A stretch of 64,000 nucleotides of DNA from positions 3,536,501 through 3,600,500 of the forward strand of contig JAITYX010000009.1 of NCBI GenBank assembly GCA_021018815.1, in the 5' to 3' direction. The stretch comes from Talinum fruticosum (taxonomy: Eukaryota; Streptophyta; Magnoliopsida; Caryophyllales; Talinaceae). The notes beneath the pieces were generated by a model. The model saw only the letters and a list, made by a program, of their open reading frames with translations. It was not told the DNA's origin and ran no database searches. The position numbers and the translations under genes were made by a program. This document shows, in pieces, positions 10,786 to 22,215 of the stretch (position 1 is its first letter; each line of letters begins with the position of its first letter).

Positions 10786-10787
<2 letters not shown>
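10441..10787. repeat. Right terminal inverted repeat of the MULE
   Basis: Inverted partner of 4691-5040. The inner edge lies next to the putative first exon of the transposase gene, so this repeat may carry its promoter and leader. Confidence 0.85.

Positions 10788-10788
<1 letters not shown>

Positions 10789-10846
<58 letters not shown>
10789..10846. repeat. (AT)n tract right of the MULE
   Basis: An AT run on the other side of the MULE, consistent with insertion inside one AT microsatellite of the Tourist-like element. Confidence 0.9.
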
Positions 10847-10849
<3 letters not shown>

Positions 10850-11569
10850 GTTTTGAAGTTGAATTAGTTATTTACTTTTTTTTTCATATTTATGGAGTTT
10901 TTATGGTTGGTTTTTACATTTAATTATTTGAGAAAATTATTTTTCTTCTACCAAACAAAGGAAAATATGGGTGGAAAATGATTTTCCTTGGAAATTCATT
11001 TTCCCACGAAAATTATTTTCCTCGCAACCAAACACACCCTTAGTTTCTTTCGGGTCTCGTGCTTGTGCCTCTTCCTCCCAAAAGTCGGTGTTTCTTCACA
11101 TGGTCCTAAGCATTATCATTTGGGCTGTAGAATAGGGAAGTCTACTCCCATTGGTTTTCGTCATAATCCGAGCTTCAAAAGGTTAGAACGCCTTAGCAAG
11201 GAGTCCGGTACATCTTCTCCTCGTTCTACATCACTGGTCTACACCAGTGAGACCCACCTCGGTGTATACCACACCTGGTTCAGTCCATTTTTCATCGTAA
11301 GACAATACCGAAAAACAATTCCCTCCAATGACCAAAACATCATAACAATCTCCTTTTGTCACCTTGCTCAATGAATCCTCGACCAAGTTGGAAGCCCGAA
11401 TTGAGGTTCAAGATAAGAAGATAAAATCTATATAAGACACTCTTAAAGCTATCCTAAAGACTATTGAGGATAATAATAATGATGGTGAAGGAAAAGAAGA
11501 AGTAAGAGGAGGTCCTCCACCTAATCCATCTCTTCCGAGCGAGTCCCAAACATAAACACAAGTTTGATC

Positions 11570-12480
11570 CACGTATATATCAAATAGAACAAATGTTAAG
11601 GGAGTCATCCATGTTCATCAATCATTACTTTGATCATAAGGGATTCACTTCAATCCCCAAAGGAAGCTACCCCCTAAGTTCACCATGGCCAACATCCAAT
11701 TTCGAGGTTCCGAGAATCCCCATCACCATGTTCGCAACTTCTTAGAAGCAATGACTCTTAAGAACATACCCGAAGACACCACATCATCTTTCCTTGGACT
11801 TTCGATAGTGACGTAATGAAGTGGTATGACGCGGTTGACCCACGCAAGGTCACCAATTGGAATGATTCGTGTAAAGAGTTCCTACACCAATACTCCTATA
11901 AAACCGATTTACTGTCACACTAAGAGACTTAGAGTTGATTAAGCAAGGTGAGAAAGAAAGCTTTACGGACTTTTTCACCGGATGGAGGGTAAAGGTTGCC
12001 CACATGGTAGATTGACCTTCCGAGAAGGATCAAGTACGGATCATCTTGATGTACCTTCAACATCTCAAATTCCTACCATTCATGAGTTTCTCAGCCCTTA
12101 GAGATGTCGACATGATGATAGAAGAAGAATTGTCTAGCACAACCACAAAATGCGTGATCGGATACAAAGGCAATTACAAGTCTAAGGATAAGAAAACCTC
12201 CGACCAAGGCAATATCGGCAGGGGTGCAGATGTCAATGCCCTTAACAGGTATAATGACTACACTCCAATTGATACCATTTATGCTCAAGCCCTTGACTAC
12301 CTGTTGGCTAAAGAGAAAATAGAATTGCCACTTGTAAGAGCGAGAATCGAAATCGCGAAATAGTAAAAAAATTGGGATGCAGTAGAATTCTCAGAAATAC
12401 CATCGTGCACGAGGACACGACACCAAGCAATGTTGAACATTCGAGAATAAATTGGAGATCATGTTCCCCAGTGGTCAACT
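11570..12480 (+). pseudogene. Gypsy gag of element 1, broken
   Basis: Matches gag of element 2 (22870-23800) block by block, for example ESSMFINHYFDHKGFTSIP, a MKWYDAVDP region near 11815, and the long piece 12046-12363. A retrotransposon-gag capsid region is followed near 12385-12440 by a single zinc knuckle of the C-x2-H-x4-H-x4-C type (YHRARGHD...QC). Stops and frameshifts break the frame. The product would be the capsid of the retrotransposon particle. Confidence 0.65.
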
Positions 12481-12989
12481 CCCTCTCCCTAAGGTCACCT
12501 AGAAGCTAAGCAACAATAAGAATCCCTCTAGCGGTACTTTAGATATGTTCTCTCGAACCCATTCCAGTCAGTGGGACCCATCTGTCTTCATTCAAGACAT
12601 CAATGAGTCCAAACCACTTCCTAACTTGCCTTCTTTAGACCTTAAGTCCATGGAATGTGGGTAAGCAATGAAGAAGACGTGTACGAAACCAAAGATGATA
12701 GTGATGATAACTTTTGGGACACACCACCCTTAGAAGAAGAAGACTTTTAGAGAGAACCAAAGAGTCCAAAAATCCAATTCCTTACTCGATCCGGATGACA
12801 TAATGCACTCGTGGGTCTATAACAGACTTAGGAAGCCCCAAAAGAACCCGAAGTTGCTATAGAAGAAGACCTAATCCTAAAACAGACTTCAAAAACTTAA
12901 AGATGATATCTCTATTTGGCAACTCATATCTCGCTTTCTAAAAGCATAAGCATGCCTTAAGCAAAATAGAGGTCTCTTCCGAAACCATG

Positions 12990-14088
12990 CCTCGAGGAAG
13001 TAGTAGGATTGGTTAATAATGGGGATGGAACCATTACCTTTGACAAGAAAGATCTCCCTGAAGAAGGCATTTCACATGACAATGTCCTTAACTATAACTT
13101 GCATCAACAAGTTCGTTCCCCTAACCTTAGTAGACAACGGATTTGCTGTGAACGTTTATCCTCGGAGGACCACCAAAAAGTTGGGCATTAGAGAGCAATA
13201 ACTGTTTAAACAGATTGTTCATCTCGCGAGCATATGATAATTCTAAAAGGACAGTCTTGAGGACGGTGACTTTACCAATCAATATGGGACTATAGTGAAG
13301 AAAATTGACTTCCAAGTCCTAGACATTCCAACTACCTTTAACCTTCTCTTAGGATGTCCTTTGTTACATGACCATCGGACAATGCCCTCTACACTCGCAA
13401 CCGAAAGTCAAGATGATCACCAAAGGTCAGGTTGTAACCATCAATGGGGACAATCTTTATGCGACCATCACCTCCAAAGAATCTGTTGTCGAAATTGAAC
13501 ACGACGCCGATGATGTGGAGCTTTATGGGTTTAAGACTATCACTACTTAGGGCAAAGATGAAGCACCTTGCAATTTTATTCCTTATGGCAATCCTAGCGT
13601 CCACTCGATGCTAAAGAAGAAGGGGTATTTTCCAAGTCTAGCTGCGAGCGGGAGGGCATACTGCCCTAACTTTCCACCCCTTAAACCCACCAACAATTAT
13701 AAGTTCGGGTTAGGCTATCAACCTACTGTTAAGGAAATAGCCCAAGCTAAGTGGGAGATTCAAACTAGGAGGACTACACCATACACAAATCCGCTCCAAC
13801 AAGCCTTTTCCTTATACCCTAAAAGGTCGGCTTCCTAAAACGAGGGGACGACTTCCCTACTACGACTTTCCCGAGCCTTATTACCTCAAGGAGAAGGACA
13901 TCCCGGTACCTAGCTTAAAGGTCCTTAGTGATCGCTATATACTAGAAAAGGAGGCATCCTACCTCCTCGAAGAAGGACAATCCATACCAGATTGGACCAA
14001 TTTGGCCGGGAGCAATATCTTCGGTCTCGTTGTTCGAACAAAAGAAGAACCTAGAGGGAATTTGGTTTTGGTACTGTCTCGAGCTATG
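12990..14088 (+). pseudogene. Gypsy protease and pol linker of element 1, broken and truncated
   Basis: The retropepsin-type active site reads LVDNGFAVNVYPRR near 13130-13170 (the DNGS of element 2 is DNGF here). Then come the IDFQVLDIPTTFNLLLGCP block near 13310 and the GLGYQPTVKEIAQAKWEI linker near 13710. Coding similarity to element 2 stops at about 14088 (partner position about 25425), just before RT should start. Several stops and shifts are present. Confidence 0.65.
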
Positions 14089-14514
14089 TCACACCCGTAG
14101 TTTAATCCGGGCCAAGCAACCCCTCTGGCCATATTTTGTATTTAACTCGTTATTTTGACGATCCAATCGGATGGTCCACTTATATAATTAATTCTTTAAT
14201 TATTATTCTATTTTGGCGGTCCAATTTAGGCGGTCCAAAATTGTCATTTACTCCTTTAGGTGAGCGACAAAAATAAATGAAGCATAAAAGTGAGCATAAA
14301 ACTTACTTTTATTAATAAAAAGGTAAGCCTACTACTTACTTGAATACATAGTAATAAAAGGGAAATAAACTAGCATACTAGTTGGAAAATAAATCTGTTC
14401 TAAAAAGGAAAAATAAAATTCCTAAATTTTTATTTCTCCTTAAATTCTATCTAAAAATATTGCCCTAGTCGATCTTTACTTTCTTTCCTTTTGGATCGCT
14501 AGACTCAGCCTATA
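14089..14514 (+). other. Deletion joint and post-pol spacer of element 1
   Basis: From about 14100 the sequence matches the spacer after integrase in element 2 (29044 onward): GGTAAGCCTACTACTTACT and the AGG(T/C)GGTCC motifs. About 3.6 kb of pol is therefore missing at this joint. No gene lies in the spacer. Confidence 0.65.
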
Positions 14515-17500
14515 TCCTCCCGGGTGTGTTTCTTTACCTCTTCAATCATGTGGGCCCTCCTCTCTCTAGCTTCTTTAGCCTCATCCTCTCTCCCGGGGGC
14601 TCGTTCATCAATTTGGGGGTTTAATTCGCGAATCTAAAGCGGTGCTGCAGCAGGATCAACTCCTCCGGGATCCCATTCTTGAGACCTCAATGCCTTGCGA
14701 CACTTGGAGTCTACTTCGTTATCAATTCCACATAATATTTAGAAACTATAGTAGTACATTTATCTTTCGGTTTCAACGAACTTAGGCAGAGTTCATTTAA
14801 TAATCAAGCCATGTTGAAACCCGCCTTGAGCTGCCGAAACCCGTAAACAGCTTCGAAGGTAGCATGCCGACACAATCCAAATAAGGGATTACCTGTTCTC
14901 GTCCTATTTGTCGCAATACACTGGTCGGGAAGTAGTATGTATTGGTGTTTACAAAAGGATGCTCGCTTAATGTGTGTCCTAAATAGGGACACTTTTCGAT
15001 GTATGATGTACCATTCGATGAGATTATCGGCTTCGAACCGAGCTTCCCACTAAGAAGCGAGATGATCAGTAACCACACTTTTGAGCTTCGCCGACGTAAT
15101 TGCGTAGCTAGGTATATGTCCACATCTCGTAGAAGCTTGAATCGCCTAAGGATGCTTCATTAACCAAATCTGCAGACAACGGATAAAAAATTATTGGAGT
15201 CCCGCATGGTCGAATTCATCCTTATTTACGATGCAACAGGAGAAAACTTAAAAATAAAAAAAGACAAAACAGAAAACCGAGACTTTGGGAAAATCCGGAG
15301 GCATTTTAGCCTCGGAGGCGTCGGATTGCCACCCCTTGGCTAGCGTCGCCCACCTAGCCTCGTCGTTCGTTTTTGGATGTTGCTTTTTCTTACCTATAAT
15401 AACAGGGGCTGCTAGCAAAATCCTTGTTTGGATTTGATTCGGCCCTGCCTAGCCCTATAATAGTCTCAAGCAACGATAAACGAAGTTAGAGAGCGAGTGA
15501 TCTTCCAATTGCTTCACGAAGCTCGAGTAAAGCGACAGGGGCCATGTCCTTTTATGTAACAACCCGACCCTAAATCACATTATTTATTTTAAATCACATT
15601 ATTTATTAATTACACTATTTATATAATTGAGCGTGTGCACTTCAATTCGATATTTTGTATTTACATTATCCTTATACATGTGTTATGCGGCTAAGGCGAC
15701 GAAGTGGCCCTAATAAAAATCTCATAATAAGATTATAATTTGTGAACATCGTTATTAAATTAAAATTAAAAGTAACAATAAAAGAAAACAAAATAAATAA
15801 AATAAATAAATAAAAATAAAATTTTCAGATTTTTGAAAGAAAAATCCGAAACGCATTTTTCTCGGAATTTGAGAAAAAAAAACCAACTTCAAATTATCCA
15901 TCGGGCTTCTTCCTCGTCATTTTCGTTTGGCTCTCCCTCGCTTCCTCTTCCCTTTCCCTTCCCCGCCTCTCCACGACTCCACTTGGCCACGCCGGCTCGG
16001 CGACCGGCCACCGCCAACGCCGGCTATAGCCGACGCTAACGCCGGCCAAAGGCCGCCGGCCTTCTCTTTCCCTCTCTCACGCTGTTGCTCTCTCTGTCCC
16101 TCGCGTGCCTCTCGCTCCCTCCCTCGCCTCCACCTGCGGCCTGCTCTCGGCCACCAAGCGCCACCGACGCGGGCCGAGCCGACGCCGGCATCGTCGCGAA
16201 GACGCCCGGCGTCTCTCTCCGCGCCTCCTTCGTCACGCTACCTCCCTCTCTCGCTGCTGCGCTCTGCTCCCCTATGTCACGGTTCCTCTGCCGCGGCCAC
16301 CTAGCAACCAATCCCAGCCGCAGCAGCTCGCCGGAGCAATCTCCGACTCGTCCAATGGCCGCCGGCGCAGCCGCCGCGCCACCGCCCCCGTTCGTCCTTC
16401 TTGAATCCTCCTCTGTGAATTTGAAGGTAAATTACTAAACCCTAAGTTATCAAGTTCCTTATTCATTTAAGTAATTGTGATTGCAAACTGAAACATATGA
16501 TTTAGAAATATGTCTGTTGAGTGAATTTAAAGATTGATTTTGGAAAATTGGGATTGTTGTGGACGATTGAGGTGTGGCAGGTTGATGGATTAATTGGTGT
16601 ATGCATATGAACAAATGTGATTCTTTTGGGAAATTATGAACTAGTGAATGAGATTGAGGATGTTTTATTATCGAATTGAACAATTTGGTGGAATTGTTAC
16701 ATTTTGTAAATAGCTAGAATTGAACACAAAGGAAGAGAAAAATAGGCAGGGAGGATGAAGTCGGATAACAGATTGTGTAAGAGGCATGGGGGACATTTGA
16801 ACACTTGGTAGGCTTAATTTGGTTATGAATACGAGTTCTGTCGAGGAAATAACGCTTAGGCACTTAGAATGATGTATATATGAATTTTGGACGAATCGAC
16901 AAAATTGTGAAACCTCCCGATGGAAGGGCATTTACCGGATTAATTAATTACGTAACTATGGGATTTGAGTGCAGAGAAGGGAGGAGTGAGGAATGAATTA
17001 AAAATAAGTGTTTGGGCATGTATATATATATACACCATTTTCAAGTCAACTAGCAAATCGAATAACACCAACATCATTGGGTATTTAGTTAGCCTAATCA
17101 ACTTCTTTAATTAATATGAATTGTATCCAATAAACGCGGTAAAACTGAGTAATACAAACATTAGCTTAATTGATTTTCATACGAATATAGGAAATTAAAT
17201 AAATTGTTAAAGCTTATACAAATTCAAGCATTAAAACTCAAGAAAACATTATTAACCCTAGAAATCCATCTTAAACGGAACCGAGGCCACTTCCGTTGCC
17301 GAATAGCCGCTGACTCAAATTTCTATAAAAGGGGAGAAACAAAGGCTTTAATTCGAGTACGTTCATTGCTCGTACCTTTCGAAAACTCACATGTTTCATC
17401 AAATCTCAACATTTCTCGGATATATAACTAATAATGAATTATTTGCAAATCAAGTTTTGCCACCTAATCAAGTGGTCCCCGCCCAATTATCAATCATCGG

Positions 17501-18734
17501 GGCTTATGCCCATCAATTATCAATAATCGTGGCTTATGCCCAACCCGCGCGGCTTCAACTCGGGTTCTCGGTCGGCCCGGGAGGTGTGCACCTTACTAAG
17601 ATCGTATCAATTATCAAGGGGTTCCACTTTCGGATAAAAATCGGCAAGCAAGTTTTACTTCTATTCTCTCCCCCGATTTCAAACTAAAATGAATTGAAAT
17701 GCGCGCGCTCAATTAAAATATGTTTCAAAGTTGTTTTACAAGTGCAGGAATGTTCGTACTGAGTTTCGACTCACTCTTCAAAACATTTTACTTGTTTTTG
17801 TTTTAGGAAGAAGCATTGGTGAACAATCAACCATTTACTATGTCCGACGAAGGCAAACCCTAGCCAGCCGTGTGGTATTCGCAAATCCGAAGGTACATAG
17901 ACGCTCACAGTGATTTTACCCTCAACCAGGGTCTAGGTATGACCTTGGGAATTACCGTACGTTGCATATTATTTTGTGGATTAAACAAAAGTCTAGGTTG
18001 TATAAATATTATATTGCTAAACCCGTAAACCGTATTTCGGGATGACATAGCTACTTGGGTAATAAGTAGTTACTCCTAACAAGCATTTTTGAAATATAAC
18101 CGTGGATGCCCAAACCTATTTCATTTTATTCCAATTATTTAGCCTTGTCCTATTTTTGGGACGGCGGTAATGCCTTCGATTGTTACCTTCCACTGCGACC
18201 TTACGTAATGAGTCCCTAATGAAGGGATTATTAAGTAATGGTGATTTGGGGCGTTACATTTTAACTCCCCACTAACAGAAACCACCTATCAAACAGGTGA
18301 TTATGGCCCGACGTCTCTAAATGTGGGCAGGCCCCGAGGAGTGCATGGGAAGATAATGCTTTTGTAGTTTCATTAAGTGTACCTCATCCCTAATAAGAAT
18401 CCAACTCAGATTCCTATTGGTTAGCTTCAATAGACACTTGTAGGTTTCATGCATGTTGGCGAAAGGCTTTGGCATCACTGGTTTAGTTCGATGTTGAATG
18501 CCCAGTAATGGCATCAAACTCCTTAAGAAGGGGACACAATTCCTTATCCCTAAATCTATAAAAATGTTATAGTATGGATCCCAAAAGGCCACAACAACCC
18601 TTAGGAAAGTCCAATAGGCTTTCAACCTGTCGAATGCTCGAATAAGGTATTGAGTCCATATTGGGACAATCCTACCCTATCAACATCTCGTCATCTCGTG
18701 TATCCAATCTGGACAATTCAGTCATACATTTCAT
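14515..18734 (-). pseudogene. Antisense gene 2 of gypsy element 1 (DUF7745-like), split by a solo LTR
   Basis: Read on the minus strand: a probable ATG at 18734, then an FWDP-containing block (LRVVVAFWDPYYNIFIDLG, near 18600-18540), the interruption 18258-15555, the block 15123-14797 (with HTLSEHPFVNTNTYY), and a C-terminus PAAAPL*IRELNPQ ending at the stop 14517-14515. The matching gene in element 2 ends with the same AAPLQIREINPQ motif. FWDP followed by a Leu-rich stretch resembles DUF7745/plant-mobile-domain-like proteins of plant repeats; this is recognition by eye. Function unknown. Confidence 0.55.
15555..18258. mobile_element. Solo LTR, about 2.7 kb, with 5-bp target duplication TTTTA
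   Basis: Starts TGTAACAACCCGACCCTAAA and ends ATTTGGGGCGTTACA, with TTTTA on both sides (15550-15554 and 18259-18263). TG...CA ends plus a 5-bp duplication and no internal genes identify a solo LTR. The size and termini suggest a chromovirus such as Tekay/Del, but that is a guess. The GC-rich stretch 15920-16400 gives long frames on both strands that look like composition artefacts. Two GGCTTATGCCCA(T/A) units sit at 17500-17545. Confidence 0.8.
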
Positions 18735-19260
18735 CTTCAAAGTGAAAAGGAAATTCAAGGCACCGAGGCGATTTCTTAAGAACGATTTTTTGAAGGAATT
18801 GTAGAAGAAGGTTTAGAAGGTGTAATTTCGGTATCCGGCTGAGGGTCCAATTCAATCTCCAAGTTTAGAGTCCTGCCATGCCAAACCACTAAACACCTCC
18901 AAAGCCTTGGCCACCCACTTGGCCGATGCCGGCGAGATCGGCCGGTCTCGATTACTTTTGCGGCCGAGCACTCCTTGGGCCATTTTCTGTTTCTACTTCG
19001 AGCCCATTTCGACAATGCCAGATTATTTTTGGACCGTGTACTTACAATTTCCTATTTTCTATTTTGTTAATTTCTTTTGGGGGAATGGAGGCTAGTGTAA
19101 TTATTTTTATTTATCTTTATAATTTTTCTTAGAAATTTTCGCATCATATTAATAAAAGAAAGCATTTTTAGAATTGAGTCTTTGTATTCATCCCATTTGC
19201 ATAGAGCCAAAATATTACAAAACATTAAACATTTAACAAAAGCACCCTATAAGGTGAATA
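18735..19260 (-). other. Spacer between the two antisense genes in element 1
   Basis: Corresponds to 31025-31598 of element 2 and should contain the promoter of antisense gene 2. Unlike element 2, I see no clear TATA box here. No coding frame is supported. Confidence 0.4.
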
Positions 19261-19900
19261 TTAATCTTCGTCATTAGAGGCGTCATCGAAGAGGTAATTG
19301 CCAAAATCCTCCAAGATGGATGTGGAAAACCGACCGTCCCCACCAACTTGTGAAGATTTAGCCCCGTGGTCCTAAGGAGATTGAGAAGCTCCATGAGAAG
19401 GCCCACCATATGACATCCGGTGGAAATCTATAAGGTTACCGTGATGGTCAAGTGCTTGGAAAAGTAAGATGTCCATACAATCCTCAAAAAGCTAGGCCCA
19501 ACACCGAAAGAACTCGCCCGAAGGAAGATATGCTAGGCCTCGCTTCGGAAGCACCGCGATGGTGGGAACAATGTAAAGAGCGTCGTGAAGTGCCTCGCTC
19601 CAGCACGTAACACCAAGTGGCGTTTGTTGGCTAGATGGGTGTGTCTTGAGTCCCCAAGGTACCAAGGAAGCCTCCTGATAAAGATGATCTAGTTGACGCC
19701 TCTACAAAATGATGGAGCAATTAGAACATTTACTAAAAGCTCGATAAAGTTAGCACTTATACTAACTAAGACTCACCCGAAATGTTTGGAAGCTTTTTCC
19801 AAGTGAATAAATCCCGGATACCTCTAAGGGCGGACTGGAACCTAATAGACATAGTTCGAGATTATTCCCATTCGTACTACAAGATTTATGGTGCTAGCAA
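19261..19900 (-). pseudogene. C-terminal remnant of antisense gene 1 in element 1
   Basis: The minus-strand end STSILEDFGNYLFDDASND with stop at 19263-19261 matches the end STSVLEDFRNYIFNDDSDG of the gene in element 2 (stop 31601-31599). Sequence similarity to element 2 continues to about 19870. The mobile-domain part is gone, cut off by an inverted LTR fragment. Conservation of this acidic C-terminus in both copies is the best evidence that it was a real protein end. Confidence 0.5.
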
Positions 19901-20214
19901 GTGTAGGAACCACAACCGGTGGCCCGCCTCGAACTAGGGCCGGGTCGAACCGAACCGAGCTTCAACACGAATTGGGTTTGGAGTAGGGTTTTTGAAAGTT
20001 GGTTTAAAGAGTGATTTTAGGGTTTTGGAAATTACTTTTTAAAGTGGGGATTGATCTCTTATTTAGAGTTTTGAATTTTATTAAATTGAGTTGAAGATGG
20101 AATAAATTGAATTGATTGGCGTTTTATTAATTATTTTATTTTAGGAATCATTTTCAAAATTCTCGGGATGTTATTTCTTAACCGAGAAAAATAAATTAAA
20201 TTTGGAATATTAAA
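19901..20214 (-). repeat. Inverted fragment of the gypsy LTR 3' end
   Basis: TGTAGGAACCA starting at 19901 is the reverse complement of the LTR terminus. GAACCGAGCTTC, CAATTGAATTGATTGGCGTTTTATTAA-like and AGAATTTTGAAAATGATT-like blocks follow in inverted order. About 310 bases of LTR end therefore lie here reversed, just before LTR 2. Confidence 0.6.
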
Positions 20215-20314
20215 TATGCCGTGACGCTTTAAGGCTAGATCAATGTGAAGACACTAATCTTGATCGAAGCCACGACCACTTACCACTTGGTACTTGCCGA
20301 AGCCAACATTTGGG

Positions 20315-22215
20315 TGTAGACACATAAAAAGTGTTGTCTCTTATCTCTTTAATTCCGTATTTTATTTTGTTGGCTTGATAATGTAATCTTGAGTCTTGTT
20401 TGAGGATTTGGATCTCGAACTGTGTTTGATTGGTGCAACGAAGCCGATAAACCATAAAGAATCCCCCAACACCACATGAATAGCCTTTTGCCTTGTATCG
20501 ATCCAAAATCCCCCTTTCTTTCGGACGATCCAAGAACCGGGCGAAGCCTTAAGAGATAATGGAGTCCAAGTGCCAAGTGTCGGGAATTTCCAAGTTCGAA
20601 TACTCGAAGATGGTGTTAAAACGTTGCATTTCATGATCACGAGCATCAAAGTGCTGCGTTTAAGCTCTACAAAACTGTCTACATGAGACAAGAGCTTTTC
20701 CCCTCAAAACGACGTTGTCGTCGACGCCTGTAACCCCGCATTTTAAGTGATATGCCACGTTTTGGCTTGGAGAATCCCTTACGAACACGCTTAGGGCATG
20801 AAACCCTAGGCAAGCCCGTGGCCGGCATCCGCGATTGGATTTTATCCGGTTTTATCCTTGCTTTATCCGATTCAATCCGGTGAGATTCTCGGCTCGGTTT
20901 GTTTACAGCTGCTTGGACGGCTGGCTGAGTGTAAACTCTAGGTCTCCTTCCCATACAACTTTCTCCTATGGGTAATGATGCGAAAAGCTAACCGGAGCAC
21001 TCATACCTAAATGTTACTATGTCGAAATTAATTTCTCTTTTCTACTTATCGCCGTTGAATTTGTGTAAAGAGATAAAGAATATTCAGTTATTCCGATCTC
21101 TAGGCTCTTATTCAACCGATCCTTCCTACTCCTTACACATTCACCTTTTACACAATTCACAAAAATAAGCCCTTTATTTGATTTATCGCCGTCACATCAA
21201 GAAATCCAAGTGTAGAGATCCGGATCGGCAAGGTAGGACAACCTCGAGGGCAATCGTTCGACCTTCAAACGGTTATTTAATTTATGTTTTATTTATTGCT
21301 TTCCTTATTGTGGATTAAAGAGATGTAATCACTTCTTGAATTCCGCCTTGCCCGATGTAATCTTTTAGTTTTTTTCTTTTCTTTCTTTATCGCTTTCTTT
21401 ATCGCTTTCTTTATTGCTTTTCTTTAATTCTATTTGGTTCCTTTTTATTATCGTTTAGCATGTTGTATGTTTGTATTTAGCACATTATTTTAGTATACTA
21501 GTCAAGCTAGTAATGGCCGTCTTCGGATAGGCGAAATGGAAGGGTTTTCCCTACATTTCGTACCCTATCCCCGTATCTAATTCTCGGTTCAAAGAACGAT
21601 GGAATCAATTTTAGCCTCTTTTAGTCTTAGTTTTCCCATACTAAGATTAAAAGAGCAAGTTTTTGTTTTTGATAGTTTTCTTTCTAAAACCGACTAGCCA
21701 CTCCCCATTTTTTGCTTTATTCTTATTAAAAATGCATCTTGGTTATTTTCTCGATTACGAGTATAAAAAAAGAGATCTCGGATCTGTCTACTTGGCCAAA
21801 AGCCGAGGCCGACTATTTCAGCCCAGGTCCTTGGTCGGTGCCTATATGACTCGTTGAGTGTAGGCGATGGTCAATGACCGAGGCTTAGGTCCGGACCGGT
21901 GTTTTCACACCGGTTTGTCCCTAAAGCCTCACAACAAAACCCTAATTTCTAAATTTTTTTGTTCTTCAATTAGGAGATAATATTCCGGGAATTCGAAAAT
22001 AACTTATAAAATAAAATGATTAATAGAACCCCAATCAATTCAATCCGATTTAATATGTTAATAAAATTCGAAACTCTTGATAAGAGATCAATCTCCATAT
22101 TTTAAAATTTATCTTTCAAAATCCTGAATCCTTTTCAAACCCTATTTTCCAAAACCAAGAATGCCAAAAGGCACATGGGGAAGCTCGGTCCGGGTCCGCC
22201 CAAGTCATGGTTCCT
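20315..22215 (+). repeat. Gypsy LTR 2, shared by elements 1 and 2
   Basis: Starts TGTAGACACATAAAAAGTG and follows LTR 3 block by block to CATGGTTCCT. Near 20945-20955 it lacks about 33 bases that in LTR 3 hold the TATA box (GGTCTCC joins directly to TTCCCATA). The last bases of the LTR and the primer binding site are also lost. It lies between two internal regions, so it is at once the 3' LTR of element 1 and the 5' LTR of element 2. Confidence 0.8.

Larger units (their letters stand above)
4691..10787 (-). mobile_element. Mutator-like element (MULE) with long terminal inverted repeats and a FAR1-type transposase
   Basis: The two ends are inverted copies over about 350 bases. Both start GGAAGG then TTCAAGTAAGCACC, and both contain GGTAAGCACCAAACAATAGG, a (CT)n run and a GC-rich block with CCGCCGGCGGTAACTTCTCC or its near copy. 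Long inverted repeats with a FAR1-domain transposase inside define an autonomous-type MULE (now broken). The left half also holds exon-like DNA and two tRNA-like copies, which looks like captured material. The flanks are AT microsatellite, so no target duplication can be read. Confidence 0.8.
4247..11039. mobile_element. Tourist-like (PIF/Harbinger-type) element split by a MULE
   Basis: The left end GGATGTGTTTGTTT (4247) and right end AACCAAACACACCC (11026-11039) are inverted copies and are flanked by TTA on both sides (4244-4246 and 11040-11042). Short GGG-type ends with a TTA duplication are typical of Tourist/PIF-Harbinger elements. Outside the MULE about 700 bases remain, rich in GGAAAAT/ATTTTCC and without coding potential, so this was probably a non-autonomous copy. 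Removing 4247-11042 makes the gypsy leader continuous. Confidence 0.6.
949..22215 (+). mobile_element. Ty3/gypsy (Tat-lineage) element 1: 5' LTR, gag, protease, pol deleted, antisense genes, shared LTR
   Basis: Begins with an LTR at 949 (TGTAGACACC) followed by a primer binding site, a leader, gag and a protease. It then jumps at about 14090 straight to the post-pol spacer that follows integrase in element 2, so RT, RNase H and integrase are missing. The downstream region holds remnants of the two antisense genes. It ends with the LTR at 20315-22215, which is also the first LTR of element 2. Nested inside are a Tourist-like element (4247-11039) with a MULE, and a solo LTR (15555-18258). It cannot move without help. 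Tat lineage is inferred from the second RNase H of element 2 and the antisense genes downstream of pol. Confidence 0.75.

Noticed and set aside
15927..16438. Several overlapping frames over 90 codons on both strands
   Set aside because: All come from one GC-rich, pyrimidine-rich stretch of the solo LTR; the peptides are low-complexity Ser/Pro/Arg.
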